A program made the position numbers and the translations under genes. This document shows positions 36,092-46,910 of a stretch of DNA of 64,000 nt, in pieces. Within the stretch, counting starts at the first letter, position 1, and the number at the start of each line of letters is the position of its first letter. Where the stretch lies: assembly GCF_001463765.1 (NCBI RefSeq), contig NZ_BBWK01000027.1:62001-126000 (forward strand), given 5' to 3'. The notes under the pieces were generated by a model. The model was not told where the DNA came from and did not search any database. It was given only the letters and a program-made list of their open reading frames with translations. Source of the stretch: Aureimonas sp. AU4. Its GTDB lineage: Bacteria > Pseudomonadota > Alphaproteobacteria > Rhizobiales > Rhizobiaceae.

Positions 36092-36489
36092 GCGCGGGGC
36101 GGGCCGATCGCCTGGCGCGCGTGAAGGCGGTTCTCGATCAGAAGCGCCAGCTTGCGGAATGGAACCAAGCGCGTTGCCGGCGAGAGGAGGCGGAGCGCGA
36201 GGCCTTGAGCGTCGAGCTCCTCCAGACGCTCGGCGATCAATCCATGATGCAGGGCCTCTTTCTGGAGGCCAAGGCGAACGCCATCCGTCGCAACGACGCG
36301 GAGCTGGCGGCGGCCCGGCTCGCCACGGAACGGGCGACGGCTCTGGCGCGCGAGGCCGGCGCGACGCAGAAGCGCGTCGAGCGTGCGGAGGGGCGTGCCC
36401 GCGTGGAGGAGACATCCGCCAAGGAGCGCGCGAGCCTTCTCGACATCCTGGACGACCATCTGGCCGCGCAGGCCATGCGGCGGCTCTGA
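36088..36489 (+). CDS. FliJ-like coiled-coil protein
   Basis: Protein of 133 residues that is almost wholly charged helix (Arg, Glu, Ala, Leu; for example KQRQL-type heptads in the first 40 residues and RVERAEGRARVEETSAKERA near 105). This is what FliJ, the export-ATPase stalk and chaperone escort, looks like, and no other fliJ candidate is present. It overlaps fliR by four bases (ATGA). Because coiled coils are easily confused, the FliJ name is only a suggestion. Confidence 0.6.
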   Translation: MSAGRADRLARVKAVLDQKRQLAEWNQARCRREEAEREALSVELLQTLGDQSMMQGLFLEAKANAIRRNDAELAAARLATERATALAREAGATQKRVERAEGRARVEETSAKERASLLDILDDHLAAQAMRRL

Positions 36490-36583
36490 AGCGCCCGCAA
36501 GCTTCGAATAAGTGGAAACCTGTATCCCGATCGACACGACAGGTTCGGCATTCACCGGACCCAAGCCGAATGCAGGATTGCGA

Positions 36584-36997
36584 ATGACGAGCGTCAACTC
36601 CATCTCCGCGGCCCAGGGCGCCACGCCGGCCTCGCCGGTACGCGCTGAGGCGTCGGTTGCGAGTGCGGGCGCGGCGAACAACGGCTTCGCCGCCGCGATG
36701 ACCGAGGCCGAGGCCGAGGCCGCGCGCCACGCGCCCGCGACATCGGATCCCCACTTTCGTCATCAAACCTCGAAGAGCGGCGAACTGAAGCCCGAGCAGG
36801 CCTTCGAGAGCTTCGTGCTGCGCTCCTTCATCGAGGAGATGCTGCCCAAGGAGAACAAGGCGGTCTTCGGCTCGGGCACGGCCGGAAACATCTGGCGCTC
36901 CATGCTGGCCGAGCGCATCGCCGACGAGATGGCGGCGGGCGGCGGCATCGGTATCGCGAAGGCGATCTCGCGCGACGCGGCACCGAAGGCCGACTGA
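36584..36997 (+). CDS. flgJ: rod-binding protein (FlgJ N-terminal type)
   Basis: Protein of 137 residues carrying the rod-binding domain at about 65-125 (PEQAFESFVLRSFIEEMLPK; SGTAGNIWRSMLAERIADEM; GGGIGIAKAI). It corresponds to the N-terminal half of enteric FlgJ and lacks the muramidase domain, as in other alphaproteobacteria, where a separate hydrolase must open the wall. The ATG at 36584 has AGGA at a proper distance; the in-frame ATG at 36512 is unlikely. Confidence 0.88.
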   Translation: MTSVNSISAAQGATPASPVRAEASVASAGAANNGFAAAMTEAEAEAARHAPATSDPHFRHQTSKSGELKPEQAFESFVLRSFIEEMLPKENKAVFGSGTAGNIWRSMLAERIADEMAAGGGIGIAKAISRDAAPKAD

Positions 36998-37062
36998 GCG
37001 CACGCGCCTCGACACCCCATTCGACCACGTCGGCTCCGGCCGCACAGGAAGGACATACGCAG

Positions 37063-37413
37063 TTGGAAGCGGTTCTCACCCAAGCCATCAATCGCCTCGA
37101 AGCTGTGCTCGCCGGCGAGACCATGGCCCTGCAGGCCGGCGACCACGTCGGCCTCGGCGACATCGCCAACCGCAAGAACCAGAGCCTTCTCGAACTCTCC
37201 CGCATCTCGCGCGGCCTCGACGCCGCCGCGATGAGCGACGGACTGCGCGGTCGGATCGGCACCTTGCGTTCGCGCCTCGACGACAACCGGCGCCTCCTGG
37301 AGCTTCACATCGAGGCGACGACCGAGGTGGCGGGCCTGATCGCGCAGAGCATCGCGGACGCGGAATCGGACGGCACCTATGCCGTCACGTCGCGGGGCGT
37401 CGCGGTCAAATGA
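37063..37413 (+). CDS. FlgN-like export chaperone
   Basis: Helical protein of 116 residues starting at TTG 37063 with a strong AGGAAGGA upstream. The pattern (LEAVLAGETMALQAGDHVGL; NRKNQSLLELSRISRGLDAA; RLLELHIEATTEVAGLI) is that of FlgN, the chaperone of FlgK and FlgL. Placement after the rod-binding gene is usual for rhizobial flgN. Its end overlaps the next ATG by four bases. FlgN families are weakly conserved, hence moderate confidence. Confidence 0.65.
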   Translation: MEAVLTQAINRLEAVLAGETMALQAGDHVGLGDIANRKNQSLLELSRISRGLDAAAMSDGLRGRIGTLRSRLDDNRRLLELHIEATTEVAGLIAQSIADAESDGTYAVTSRGVAVK

Positions 37414-37895
37414 TCAAGGTTCTGGCGATCGGGCTGTGGGTCTGCGCGGCGACGCTTGGCTCGAGCTGGCTGGCGGCGAACCTTCGCGCGAGCGAAGCGC
37501 CCCAGGCGCCCAAGAAGGCCGACTTCTTCGAGGGGCTGGACTACCGCAAGACCGACAGCATCGCCGTACCCTTGATCGCCGACAACGCGATCAAGGGCTA
37601 CGCGCTGGCGCGCTTCGTCTACACGATCGACGGCGCGCTCGTGGCCTCGCTTGCCGTGCCTCCCGAACCCGTCATCATCGACGAGGCGTTTCGCGCGGTC
37701 TACTCGGTCTCGGGTTTCGATTTCGACCATCCCGAGCGCTACGATCTCGCGGCTCTCGTCGCCTCGGTGAAGTCCGCCGTCAACGCACGCTACGGCCGCG
37801 ACGTGGTCGAGGACGTGATGGTGGACCAGTTCGACTTCCTTCCGAAGTCGCCGCTCGGCGTCAACGCCGAGGTGAAGGCCGCGCAGCTACCGTAA
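37410..37895 (+). CDS. single-pass periplasmic protein, FliL-like layout, unknown function
   Basis: Protein of 161 residues with an N-terminal membrane anchor (about 4-22, VLAIGLWVCAATLGSSWLAA), a short linker and a periplasmic domain of about 120 residues. The domain contains strands (GYALARFVYTIDGALVASLA), a helix (ALVASVKSAVNARYG) and a final strand VEDVMVDQFDFL. That order and ending recall FliL (helix, then VxDVLxxDFxxx), but no residue-level match can be claimed. It is coupled to the FlgN-like gene (ATGA) and so belongs to the flagellar locus. Confidence 0.65.
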   Translation: MIKVLAIGLWVCAATLGSSWLAANLRASEAPQAPKKADFFEGLDYRKTDSIAVPLIADNAIKGYALARFVYTIDGALVASLAVPPEPVIIDEAFRAVYSVSGFDFDHPERYDLAALVASVKSAVNARYGRDVVEDVMVDQFDFLPKSPLGVNAEVKAAQLP

Positions 37896-37988
37896 GGCTC
37901 TCGTTAACCCTTCCGATACGGGAGGGGTGGTAGAGCATCGGGAAGCCTTTGCCCACCGGACAGCCGTCCGCCCCACGATGGCGCGCCC

Positions 37989-40094
37989 ATGATCTCGACG
38001 CTTCTCAACTACCGGCTCTACACCAACAACATGGCTCGAACGCTCGAGCAGGTGGCGGGCCAGGCACAGACCGAGCGGGCCAAGGCCTACTACGACAGCC
38101 ACATCGGGGGCGTGGCGACGGTCGACGAGTTCCTCGCCGACTACAAGCTCTACTCCTACGCCATGAAGGCCTACGGGCTCGAAGACCAGATCAGCTCCAA
38201 GGGGCTGATGCGCAAGGTGCTGCAGAGCGACCTGACCGACAGCAACAGCTTTGCCAACAAGCTGGTCGACAAGCGCTACCAGGCCTTTGCAAAGGCCTTC
38301 GACTTCTCGTCCGGCACCAAGGACCCGCAGGCGCAGACCACGGCCCAGACGGCGCTCGTGACCGAAGCCTATACCGAGCGCCTGTCGCGCACGGGTCCGG
38401 CCGCCGCGCAGGCCGCCGCCGGCTTCACGGCCGCCGTCGCGGGCGCGACCAGCCTCGACGGACTTCTCTCCAACCGGGCCAATGTCGACTTCGCGCTGCG
38501 GGCGGTCGGGATCGACGATCCCTCGCTGTTTTCGACGGACTACGTTCGATCGGTGCTGCAGGGCTCGGCCCCCAACCCGATCCCCGCCGGCCTCGCGGAC
38601 TTGAAGGCAAGGCTGGCCGATGCGACGACCCCGGCCAAAAAAGCCGACATCGTGTCCCGTCTCGTCTACGACTACTACAACGAGACCGGGAACAGCTCGA
38701 CGCCTGGCGCCGCACAGGCCAACGTCGACTACTTCAGCCAGAAGGTCACCACGACCCAGACGGCGGCGTCCTTCGTCGCCGACACCCGCCTTCTCCAGAC
38801 CGCGCTGACGGCGGTCGGCTTCGAGCTCACCGGCTACTCGGCAGACTTCGTCCTTCCGCTTCTCAAGGATGTGACCGCGATCGACCGCCTGACCGGCGTC
38901 TCCGATACCGACAAGGCTCGCTTCCGGACGCTGAACGGGCTCATGGGCTTCGATGCCTCAGGCAACCCGGCCAGCCGTGCGCCGGATGCCATCGGCACGC
39001 TGACCGGCCGCTACCTGCAGAACTACGCGACCGCGCAGACTGGCAAGGACAATCTCGCGACAAAGGTCTACCTGACCACGATCAAGGACGTCGGGTCCGT
39101 TTCCGACCTCACGGGCAAGGCGGTGGAGAGCCTGCGCTATGCCATGCGCGCGTTCGACATCGATCCCGCCACCGTCTCGCTCAACAAGCTCCGTGCGGTT
39201 CTGACGAGCGACCCGTCGGATCCCAAGAGTTACGTCTCGAAGCTGAAGGACGAGCGCTTCTCCAAGCTCGCCGCCGCGTTCAACTTCGGCACCGACGGCA
39301 AGGCCGGTCCGACGCAGGGCGTCCAGACCACCGCGCAGCAGACCCAGACCGGAACGCTCTACGCCGCCTCGTTCGGGACCAACGTCTCGACCTCGCAGAA
39401 GGCCCTCATCAAGTCCGCCACCGAAGACTACCTGACGGGGATCTCCAAGGCCTACTCGCTCGATTCCCTGCTCGCCGACAAGAAGACCGTCGCCTATGCG
39501 CTGAAGGCCTATGACGTCGAGAACAAGAGCATGTCGACGGCGGAGCTGCGCAAGATCCTGACGAGCGACCTGTCGGACCCCAAGAGCTACGCCAACACCC
39601 AGTCCGACAAGGCCATCGTGAAGTTCGCGGCGGCCTTCCAGTTCGAACCGGACGGCTCGGTGCGAGAAGCCGGGCAGGGGATCCAGCTCGGTGCCGCGAA
39701 GCTCGCCACCGACAATCTCTACCTCCTGCAATCTTTGGAGGAGAAGGCCGGTGAAACCAGCGAGGGCACGCGTCTCGCGCTCTACGCCCTGCGGACTGCG
39801 CCCACCATCACATCGGCCTACGGCATCCTCGCCGACAAGGCGCTGTTCCAGGTGGTGCGGACAGCGCTCGGATTGCCGGAGGGCATGGCGTCCGCCGACA
39901 TCGAGACGCAGGTGCGGGTCCTGGAATCCAAGCTCAACGTCAAGGACTTCGCCGACCCGAAGAAGCTGGATCGGTTCATCGCGCGCTTCGCGGCGCTCTA
40001 CGATGCGCAGAACACCGACGCCTCGCAGAATCCGATCCTGCAGCTCTTCGGCGCTTCGTCCTCGGCCGGCAGCGGTATCGCGTCGCTGCTATAG
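37989..40094 (+). CDS. large repeat protein (DUF1217-like) of the flagellar locus
   Basis: Protein of 701 residues without signal peptide or membrane segment. It starts with a flagellin/hook-like short helix (MISTLLNYRLYTNNMARTLE) and then consists of about six degenerate units of 60-70 residues at roughly 46-108, 156-235, 262-325, 372-435, 490-555 and 606-675. The best-kept units share the pattern L-x-D-x5-YA-MKAY, then RK-x-L-x-SDL-x-D-x-x-SYAN and a closing AxAFxF (for example AYALKAYDVE; RKILTSDLSDPKSYAN). This matches my memory of DUF1217 proteins of rhizobial flagellar regions, whose function is unknown. Lack of a Sec signal in this locus makes export by the flagellar apparatus plausible, but that is inference. 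Confidence 0.75.
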   Translation: MISTLLNYRLYTNNMARTLEQVAGQAQTERAKAYYDSHIGGVATVDEFLADYKLYSYAMKAYGLEDQISSKGLMRKVLQSDLTDSNSFANKLVDKRYQAFAKAFDFSSGTKDPQAQTTAQTALVTEAYTERLSRTGPAAAQAAAGFTAAVAGATSLDGLLSNRANVDFALRAVGIDDPSLFSTDYVRSVLQGSAPNPIPAGLADLKARLADATTPAKKADIVSRLVYDYYNETGNSSTPGAAQANVDYFSQKVTTTQTAASFVADTRLLQTALTAVGFELTGYSADFVLPLLKDVTAIDRLTGVSDTDKARFRTLNGLMGFDASGNPASRAPDAIGTLTGRYLQNYATAQTGKDNLATKVYLTTIKDVGSVSDLTGKAVESLRYAMRAFDIDPATVSLNKLRAVLTSDPSDPKSYVSKLKDERFSKLAAAFNFGTDGKAGPTQGVQTTAQQTQTGTLYAASFGTNVSTSQKALIKSATEDYLTGISKAYSLDSLLADKKTVAYALKAYDVENKSMSTAELRKILTSDLSDPKSYANTQSDKAIVKFAAAFQFEPDGSVREAGQGIQLGAAKLATDNLYLLQSLEEKAGETSEGTRLALYALRTAPTITSAYGILADKALFQVVRTALGLPEGMASADIETQVRVLESKLNVKDFADPKKLDRFIARFAALYDAQNTDASQNPILQLFGASSSAGSGIASLL

Positions 40095-40152
40095 AAGCGG
40101 AACTTCTGCCGGGAGCATTCCTTCCTCTTCCGAGCGAGAGAGGAAGGATCCC

Positions 40153-40404
40153 ATGTCGAACACCCAGACGAACCGCCTGAACGATGCCCAGCTCGACGCC
40201 GACATCAGCGTCTTGGGCGACGACAGCCAGGGCGAGCCCAAGCTGCCGCGCCTCGGCGACGCGCCCGCGCCGACCTCCGGGGAAGGGCTGAACCAGGCCG
40301 TGGACGCCCCGCAGGACCGGGGCTCGACGGCCGTGTCCGCCGACGGGCAGCGCGCGGCACACGAAGCGACGCGCGACGTCGTCGACGGCTACGGAAAAGC
40401 CTGA
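40153..40404 (+). CDS. small hydrophilic protein, unknown
   Basis: Predicted protein of 83 residues, acidic, rich in Asp, Gly, Ala and Gln, with no hydrophobic core or known motif; probably disordered. The ATG has a good AGGAAGGA upstream and the frame keeps the GC-rich third position of real genes, so it is likely translated. It stands alone between the repeat protein and the Crp/Fnr gene. No function can be suggested. Confidence 0.5.
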   Translation: MSNTQTNRLNDAQLDADISVLGDDSQGEPKLPRLGDAPAPTSGEGLNQAVDAPQDRGSTAVSADGQRAAHEATRDVVDGYGKA

Positions 40405-40411
40405 TCTCACA

Positions 40412-40421
40412 TACCGCGGTA
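40412..40421. promoter_or_regulatory. palindrome upstream of the Crp/Fnr gene
   Basis: TACCGCGGTA is a perfect 10-base palindrome, extended imperfectly to ACATA...TATGT (40409-40426). It lies 106 bases before the regulator start and could be its own operator; it does not match the usual Crp or Fnr half-site (TGTGA or TTGAT). Confidence 0.35.
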
Positions 40422-40425
40422 ATAT

Positions 40426-40456
40426 GTCGGCGGCCACAGATTCTCCGGCCGCCGAC
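40426..40456 (+). other. strong hairpin in the Crp/Fnr leader
   Basis: GTCGGCGGCC (40426-40435) and GGCCGCCGAC (40447-40456) are exact complements around an 11-base loop. No T-run follows. It may be a weak terminator of the 83-aa gene or a leader structure of the regulator. Confidence 0.45.
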
Positions 40457-40527
40457 GGGGGTCAAGCGGCTTGCCCGTCCCGGACCCGTCCGGCACATGA
40501 CGACGCCTCTCCAACGATAGGGTCCTC

Positions 40528-41304
40528 ATGTCCGACCGCGATCCGTTCATCCTCAAGCTCGAGACGTTCGCGGCCCTCGACGAGGGCGACCGGGATCTGC
40601 TCCGCGACCGCTGCCGGCGCATCGTCGCCATGCGCGCAAAGGAAGAGATCGTTCAGGAGGGCGCAGATCCGCAGGTCGTCCATCTCGTGCTTTCGGGTTT
40701 TGCCTGCCGCTACAAGATCCTCGCCGACGGCAGCCGTCAGATCGTCGCCTTCCTTCTGCCCGGCGACTTCTGCGATCTCCACGTCTTCATCCTCGACGAG
40801 CACGACCACAACATCGCGACGCTGACCGACTGCCGCCTGGCGCTGCTGTCGCGCGAGGACGTCACCGCGCTTTGTGGTCGGCCGCGCGTCGCACGCGCCC
40901 TTTGGTGGTCGACGCTGGTCGATCAGGCGATACTGCGCGAATGGCTTCTCAACATCGGCCGCCGCTCGGCCGAGGAGCGCGTCGCCCATCTCCTTTGCGA
41001 GCTACTGGAGCGTCTTCGAAACGTCGGCCTCGTGTCGGCCGACAACAGCTTCAAGCTGCCGGTCACGCAGGGCGAACTCGCCGACACGCTCGGCCTTACC
41101 GTCGTCCACGTCAACCGCATGATCCGCAACCTGCGCGACATGGACCTGATCGCCGTTTCAGGTCGCCAGATCATGGTGCCCGACGTCGAGGGGCTCAAGC
41201 GCTTCTGCGGCTTCCGGGCCAACTACCTCCACCTGGAGCGCGACAGATCGCGCCCCGACGATGCGCTGGCGGAAAGCGAAGCCTTCGCCATGCGCGTCGA
41301 CTGA
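40528..41304 (+). CDS. Crp/Fnr-family transcriptional regulator
   Basis: Regulator of 258 residues: N-terminal cyclic-nucleotide-binding-like beta-barrel (about 10-125; EGADPQVVHLVLSGFACRYK, IVAFLLPGDFCDLHVF), a dimer helix, and a C-terminal winged helix (about 150-225) with TQGELADTLGLTVVHVNRMI as recognition helix region. The Fnr-type N-terminal cysteine cluster is absent, so an iron-sulfur oxygen sensor is unlikely; the ligand is unknown. The C-terminal 30 residues extend beyond the usual length. It converges on glpK with a 14-base gap and no visible terminator. Confidence 0.88.
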   Translation: MSDRDPFILKLETFAALDEGDRDLLRDRCRRIVAMRAKEEIVQEGADPQVVHLVLSGFACRYKILADGSRQIVAFLLPGDFCDLHVFILDEHDHNIATLTDCRLALLSREDVTALCGRPRVARALWWSTLVDQAILREWLLNIGRRSAEERVAHLLCELLERLRNVGLVSADNSFKLPVTQGELADTLGLTVVHVNRMIRNLRDMDLIAVSGRQIMVPDVEGLKRFCGFRANYLHLERDRSRPDDALAESEAFAMRVD

Positions 41305-41318
41305 CGCACCCCGGGCGC

Positions 41319-42809
41319 TCAGCCGTTGGTCCGCGTCCGCTGCACGGCGTCGGCCCAGCCCTTGAGCTTCTGCCCCCGCCGAACCGGATCAAGGGTCGGT
41401 TCGAAGCGGCGCTCGAGGTTCCAGCGCTCGGCGAAACCGTCCATGTCGGGCCAGACGCCGGCCTGCCGGCCCGCCAGCCAGGCGGCGCCCAGCGCCGTCG
41501 TCTCGAGGACGGTCGGGCGGTCGACCGGCGCGTTCAGGAGGTCGGCGAGGCGCTGCATGGTCCAGTCGCTGGCGACCATGCCACCGTCGACGCGCAGCAC
41601 GGTCTCGCCGGCGGCGGGCCAGTCGCGACGCATGGCGTCGAGAAGGTCGGCCGTCTGGAAGCAGACGGCCTCAAGCGCCGCCCGAGCGAACTCGTCCGGT
41701 CCGGTATTGCGCGTCAGGCCGAACATCGCGCCGCGCGCCTCGGCGTCCCACCATGGCGCGCCGAGGCCCGTGAAGGCGGGCACGAGATAGACGTCCTGCA
41801 TCTCGTCGGCGCGCGCCGCCATGGCGCCGGTCTCGGCGGCCCGTTCCACGATGCGCAGACCGTCGCGCAGCCATTGCACGGCGGCGCCCGCGATGAAGAT
41901 CGAGCCCTCGAGCGCGTAGGTCGAGCGGCCGTCGAGGCGATAGGCGAGGGTGGACAAGAGGCGGTTGCCCGAGCGAACGCGCTCGTGCCCGGTATTCAAA
42001 ATCGCGAAGCAGCCCGTGCCATAGGTCGCCTTCATCATGCCGGGCTTGAAGCAGGCGTTTCCAAGCGTCGCGGCGTGCTGGTCGCCCGCCATGCCGCCGA
42101 TGCGGATCGAGCCGCCGAAGAGCGCGGGCGCCGTTTCCCCGAAGTCGGCGGCGCAGTCGCGGACCTCCGGCAGAAGCGCCATAGGCACGCGTAGTAGGGC
42201 ACAGAGCTCTTCGTCCCAAGCGTTCGCGCCGGTGTCGAAGAGCATGGTGCGCGCGGCGTTCGTCGCGTCGGTCGCATGAACGCGCCCGTCCGTCAGACGC
42301 CAGAGAAGGAAGCTGTCGATCGTGCCGAAGGCGAGCGCGCCGCTCTCGGCCCGCGCCCGCGCGCCCGACACGTTGTCGAGGATCCAACTGATCTTCGTGC
42401 CCGCGAAATAGGGGTCGATCACGAGGCCGGTGCGTTCGGCGACCAGCTCCTCGGCACCGCTCTCCACCAGTTCGCGGCATCGCTCGCTGGTGCGGCGGTC
42501 CTGCCAGACGATGGCGTTGTGGATGGGCCGGCCGCTCTCGCGGTCCCAGATCACCGTTGTTTCGCGCTGATTGGTGATGCCGAGCGCGCTGATGTCGCCG
42601 GCCGTCAGCGAAGCATCGGCGAGTGCCGCCTTCACGGTGGCCACGGCGCTGGACCAGATGGCTTCCGGATCGTGTTCCACCCATCCCGAGCGCGGCAGGA
42701 TCTGCGGGAACTCCTGCTGCGAGACGCCGACCACGCGGAAACTGTCGTCGAAGACGATGGCGCGCGTCGAGGTCGTGCCCTGGTCGATCGCAAGGACGTA
42801 GCCGGACAT
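41319..42809 (-). CDS. glpK: glycerol kinase GlpK
   Basis: Phosphorylates glycerol to sn-glycerol 3-phosphate using ATP, 496 residues, FGGY family. The N-terminal phosphate-binding loop [15 protein letters not shown], the substrate region [11 protein letters not shown] and the C-terminal [20 protein letters not shown] are intact. Length equals E. coli GlpK (502). Last gene of the leftward glp operon, separated from glpV by a gap of 82 bases that contains a strong hairpin. It supplies the substrate of GlpD, encoded in the same operon. Confidence 0.97.
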   Translation of the reverse strand: MSGYVLAIDQGTTSTRAIVFDDSFRVVGVSQQEFPQILPRSGWVEHDPEAIWSSAVATVKAALADASLTAGDISALGITNQRETTVIWDRESGRPIHNAIVWQDRRTSERCRELVESGAEELVAERTGLVIDPYFAGTKISWILDNVSGARARAESGALAFGTIDSFLLWRLTDGRVHATDATNAARTMLFDTGANAWDEELCALLRVPMALLPEVRDCAADFGETAPALFGGSIRIGGMAGDQHAATLGNACFKPGMMKATYGTGCFAILNTGHERVRSGNRLLSTLAYRLDGRSTYALEGSIFIAGAAVQWLRDGLRIVERAAETGAMAARADEMQDVYLVPAFTGLGAPWWDAEARGAMFGLTRNTGPDEFARAALEAVCFQTADLLDAMRRDWPAAGETVLRVDGGMVASDWTMQRLADLLNAPVDRPTVLETTALGAAWLAGRQAGVWPDMDGFAERWNLERRFEPTLDPVRRGQKLKGWADAVQRTRTNG

Positions 42810-42842
42810 CGGGTGGCACTCTCCGTAGGTGAGGTGATGCGA

Positions 42843-42870
42843 GAAGGGCCGGGATCGCTCCCGGCCCTTC
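42843..42870 (-). other. stem-loop between glpV and glpK
   Basis: GAAGGGCCGGGA (42843-42854) and TCCCGGCCCTTC (42859-42870) form a perfect 12-base-pair stem with a TCGC loop. Reading leftward with the operon, no T-run follows it, so it is not a standard terminator. A structure of this kind after a binding-protein gene often protects upstream mRNA and lets the binding protein exceed its neighbours; that role is inferred here. Confidence 0.7.
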
Positions 42871-42891
42871 CTGTTGTCGGTCGGCGTTCGC

Positions 42892-44664
<1,773 letters not shown>

Positions 44665-44762
44665 GTTTCCCTCCCCAGGGCATGGTTGATCCGGTGACCT
44701 TTGATCCCGACCGCGCGACCGGCGACGCGCGGCGGTTTCATGCTGCCCGTCCGAGCCGAAGC

Positions 44763-45044
44763 TCAGACGAAGCGAAAGACGAGAAGCGCGTAGAGGGCGC
44801 AGACGCCGAGCGCCCACCAGAGCGGCAGATCGGTGAGGCCGAGCCAGGCGAGGCATATGAAGGCCGAGCCGAGCAGCGACACGAAGAGGCGGTCGCCCCG
44901 CGTCGTCTCGAAGCGAAGGACGCCGAAGCGCGGTCCCCCGCCGGGCGAGGCGATCTCCCACACGCCCATCAGTGCGATCAGGGCGGCGATCGCCACGAAG
45001 AAGAGGGCCGTCGGCCAGGTCCAGGCCATCCAGGCGAAGCTCAT
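44763..45044 (-). CDS. glpU: small membrane protein GlpU (DUF2160 type)
   Basis: Membrane protein of 93 residues with hydrophobic segments at about 10-28, 55-70 and 74-91 (LPLWWALGVCALYALLVFRF). It corresponds to GlpU of the Rhizobium leguminosarum glpSTPQUV operon, a small protein of unknown mechanism required or accessory to glycerol transport. Located between glpQ (64-base gap) and glpV. Confidence 0.88.
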   Translation of the reverse strand: MSFAWMAWTWPTALFFVAIAALIALMGVWEIASPGGGPRFGVLRFETTRGDRLFVSLLGSAFICLAWLGLTDLPLWWALGVCALYALLVFRFV

Positions 45045-45108
45045 CGCACGCTCCCGCGGTCGAAGCAGTTGACGGTGGTGTTGGGAAGGAACGGGCGTGA
45101 ACGATGCA

Positions 45109-46016
45109 TCAGACCCTCCCCAGGGCGAAGCCCTTGGCGATGTAGTTGCGCACGAACCAGATCACGATCGCGCCCGGAATGATGGTGAGGACGCCGGCCG
45201 CTGCCAGGACGCCCCAGTCCATGCCCGACGCCGAGACCGTGCGCGTCATGATGGCCGAGATGGGCTTGGCGTCGGTGACCGTCAGCGTGCGGGCGATCAG
45301 AAGCTCGACCCAGGAGAACATGAAGCAGAAGAAGGCCGCCACGCCGATGCCGCTCGCGATCAGCGGGGTGAAGATCTTGAAGAAGAAGCGCGGGAACGAG
45401 TAGCCGTCGATATAGGCGGTTTCGTCGATCTCCTTGGGCACGCCCGACATGAAGCCTTCCAGGATCCACACCGCCAGCGGCACGTTGAAGAGGCAGTGGG
45501 CGAGCGCCACCGCGATATGCGTGTCGATCAGGCCGAACGCCGAGTAGAGCTGGAAGAAGGGCAGGGCGAAGACCGCTGGCGGCGCCATGCGGTTCGTGAG
45601 CAGCCAGAAGAACAGGTGCTTGTCGCCGAAAAAGCGGTAGCGCGAGAAGGCGTAGGCCGCCGGCAGCGCGACCGCTACCGAGATCACCATGTTCATGACG
45701 ACGTAGATGATCGAGTTGACGTAGCCCATGTACCAGGACGGATCGGTGAAGATCGTCCGGTAGTTCGCGATCGTGGGGTCGCTCGGCCACAGCGTGAAGG
45801 TGCCGACGATCTCCTGGTTCGTCTTGAAGCTCATGTTGACGAGCCAGTAGATCGGCAGGAGCAGGAAGAGGATGTAGAGGGCGGGGATGAGCGCCTTCGG
45901 CCGGAAGCCGCCGGAGGCCATGCGCGAGCGGGCCTTGAGCGCGGCCTCGGAATGGAGCGCGGGCGGGATCGGCCCGGCGCCCGGCGCCTCCGCGAGACCT
46001 GGAGCGGTGGCGGTGC

Positions 46017-46020
<4 letters not shown>
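45109..46020 (-). CDS. glpQ: glycerol ABC transporter permease GlpQ
   Basis: Inner-membrane permease (MalG type), 303 residues, six predicted helices. The EAA loop is at EIDETAYIDGYSFPRFFFKI. A cytoplasmic N-terminal extension of about 40 residues (Ala/Pro-rich) precedes the first helix (ALIPALYILFLLLPIYWLVN). The ATG at 46020 overlaps the glpP stop by four bases; the longer open frame upstream is glpP shadow. Pairs with GlpP to form the membrane channel. Confidence 0.95.
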
Positions 46021-46904
<884 letters not shown>

Positions 46905-46910
46905 CGCGCG

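Noticed and set aside
44665-44961. Longer N-terminus for GlpV
   Set aside because: Would bury the signal peptide and run over glpU; the ATG at 44664 has a strong Shine-Dalgarno.
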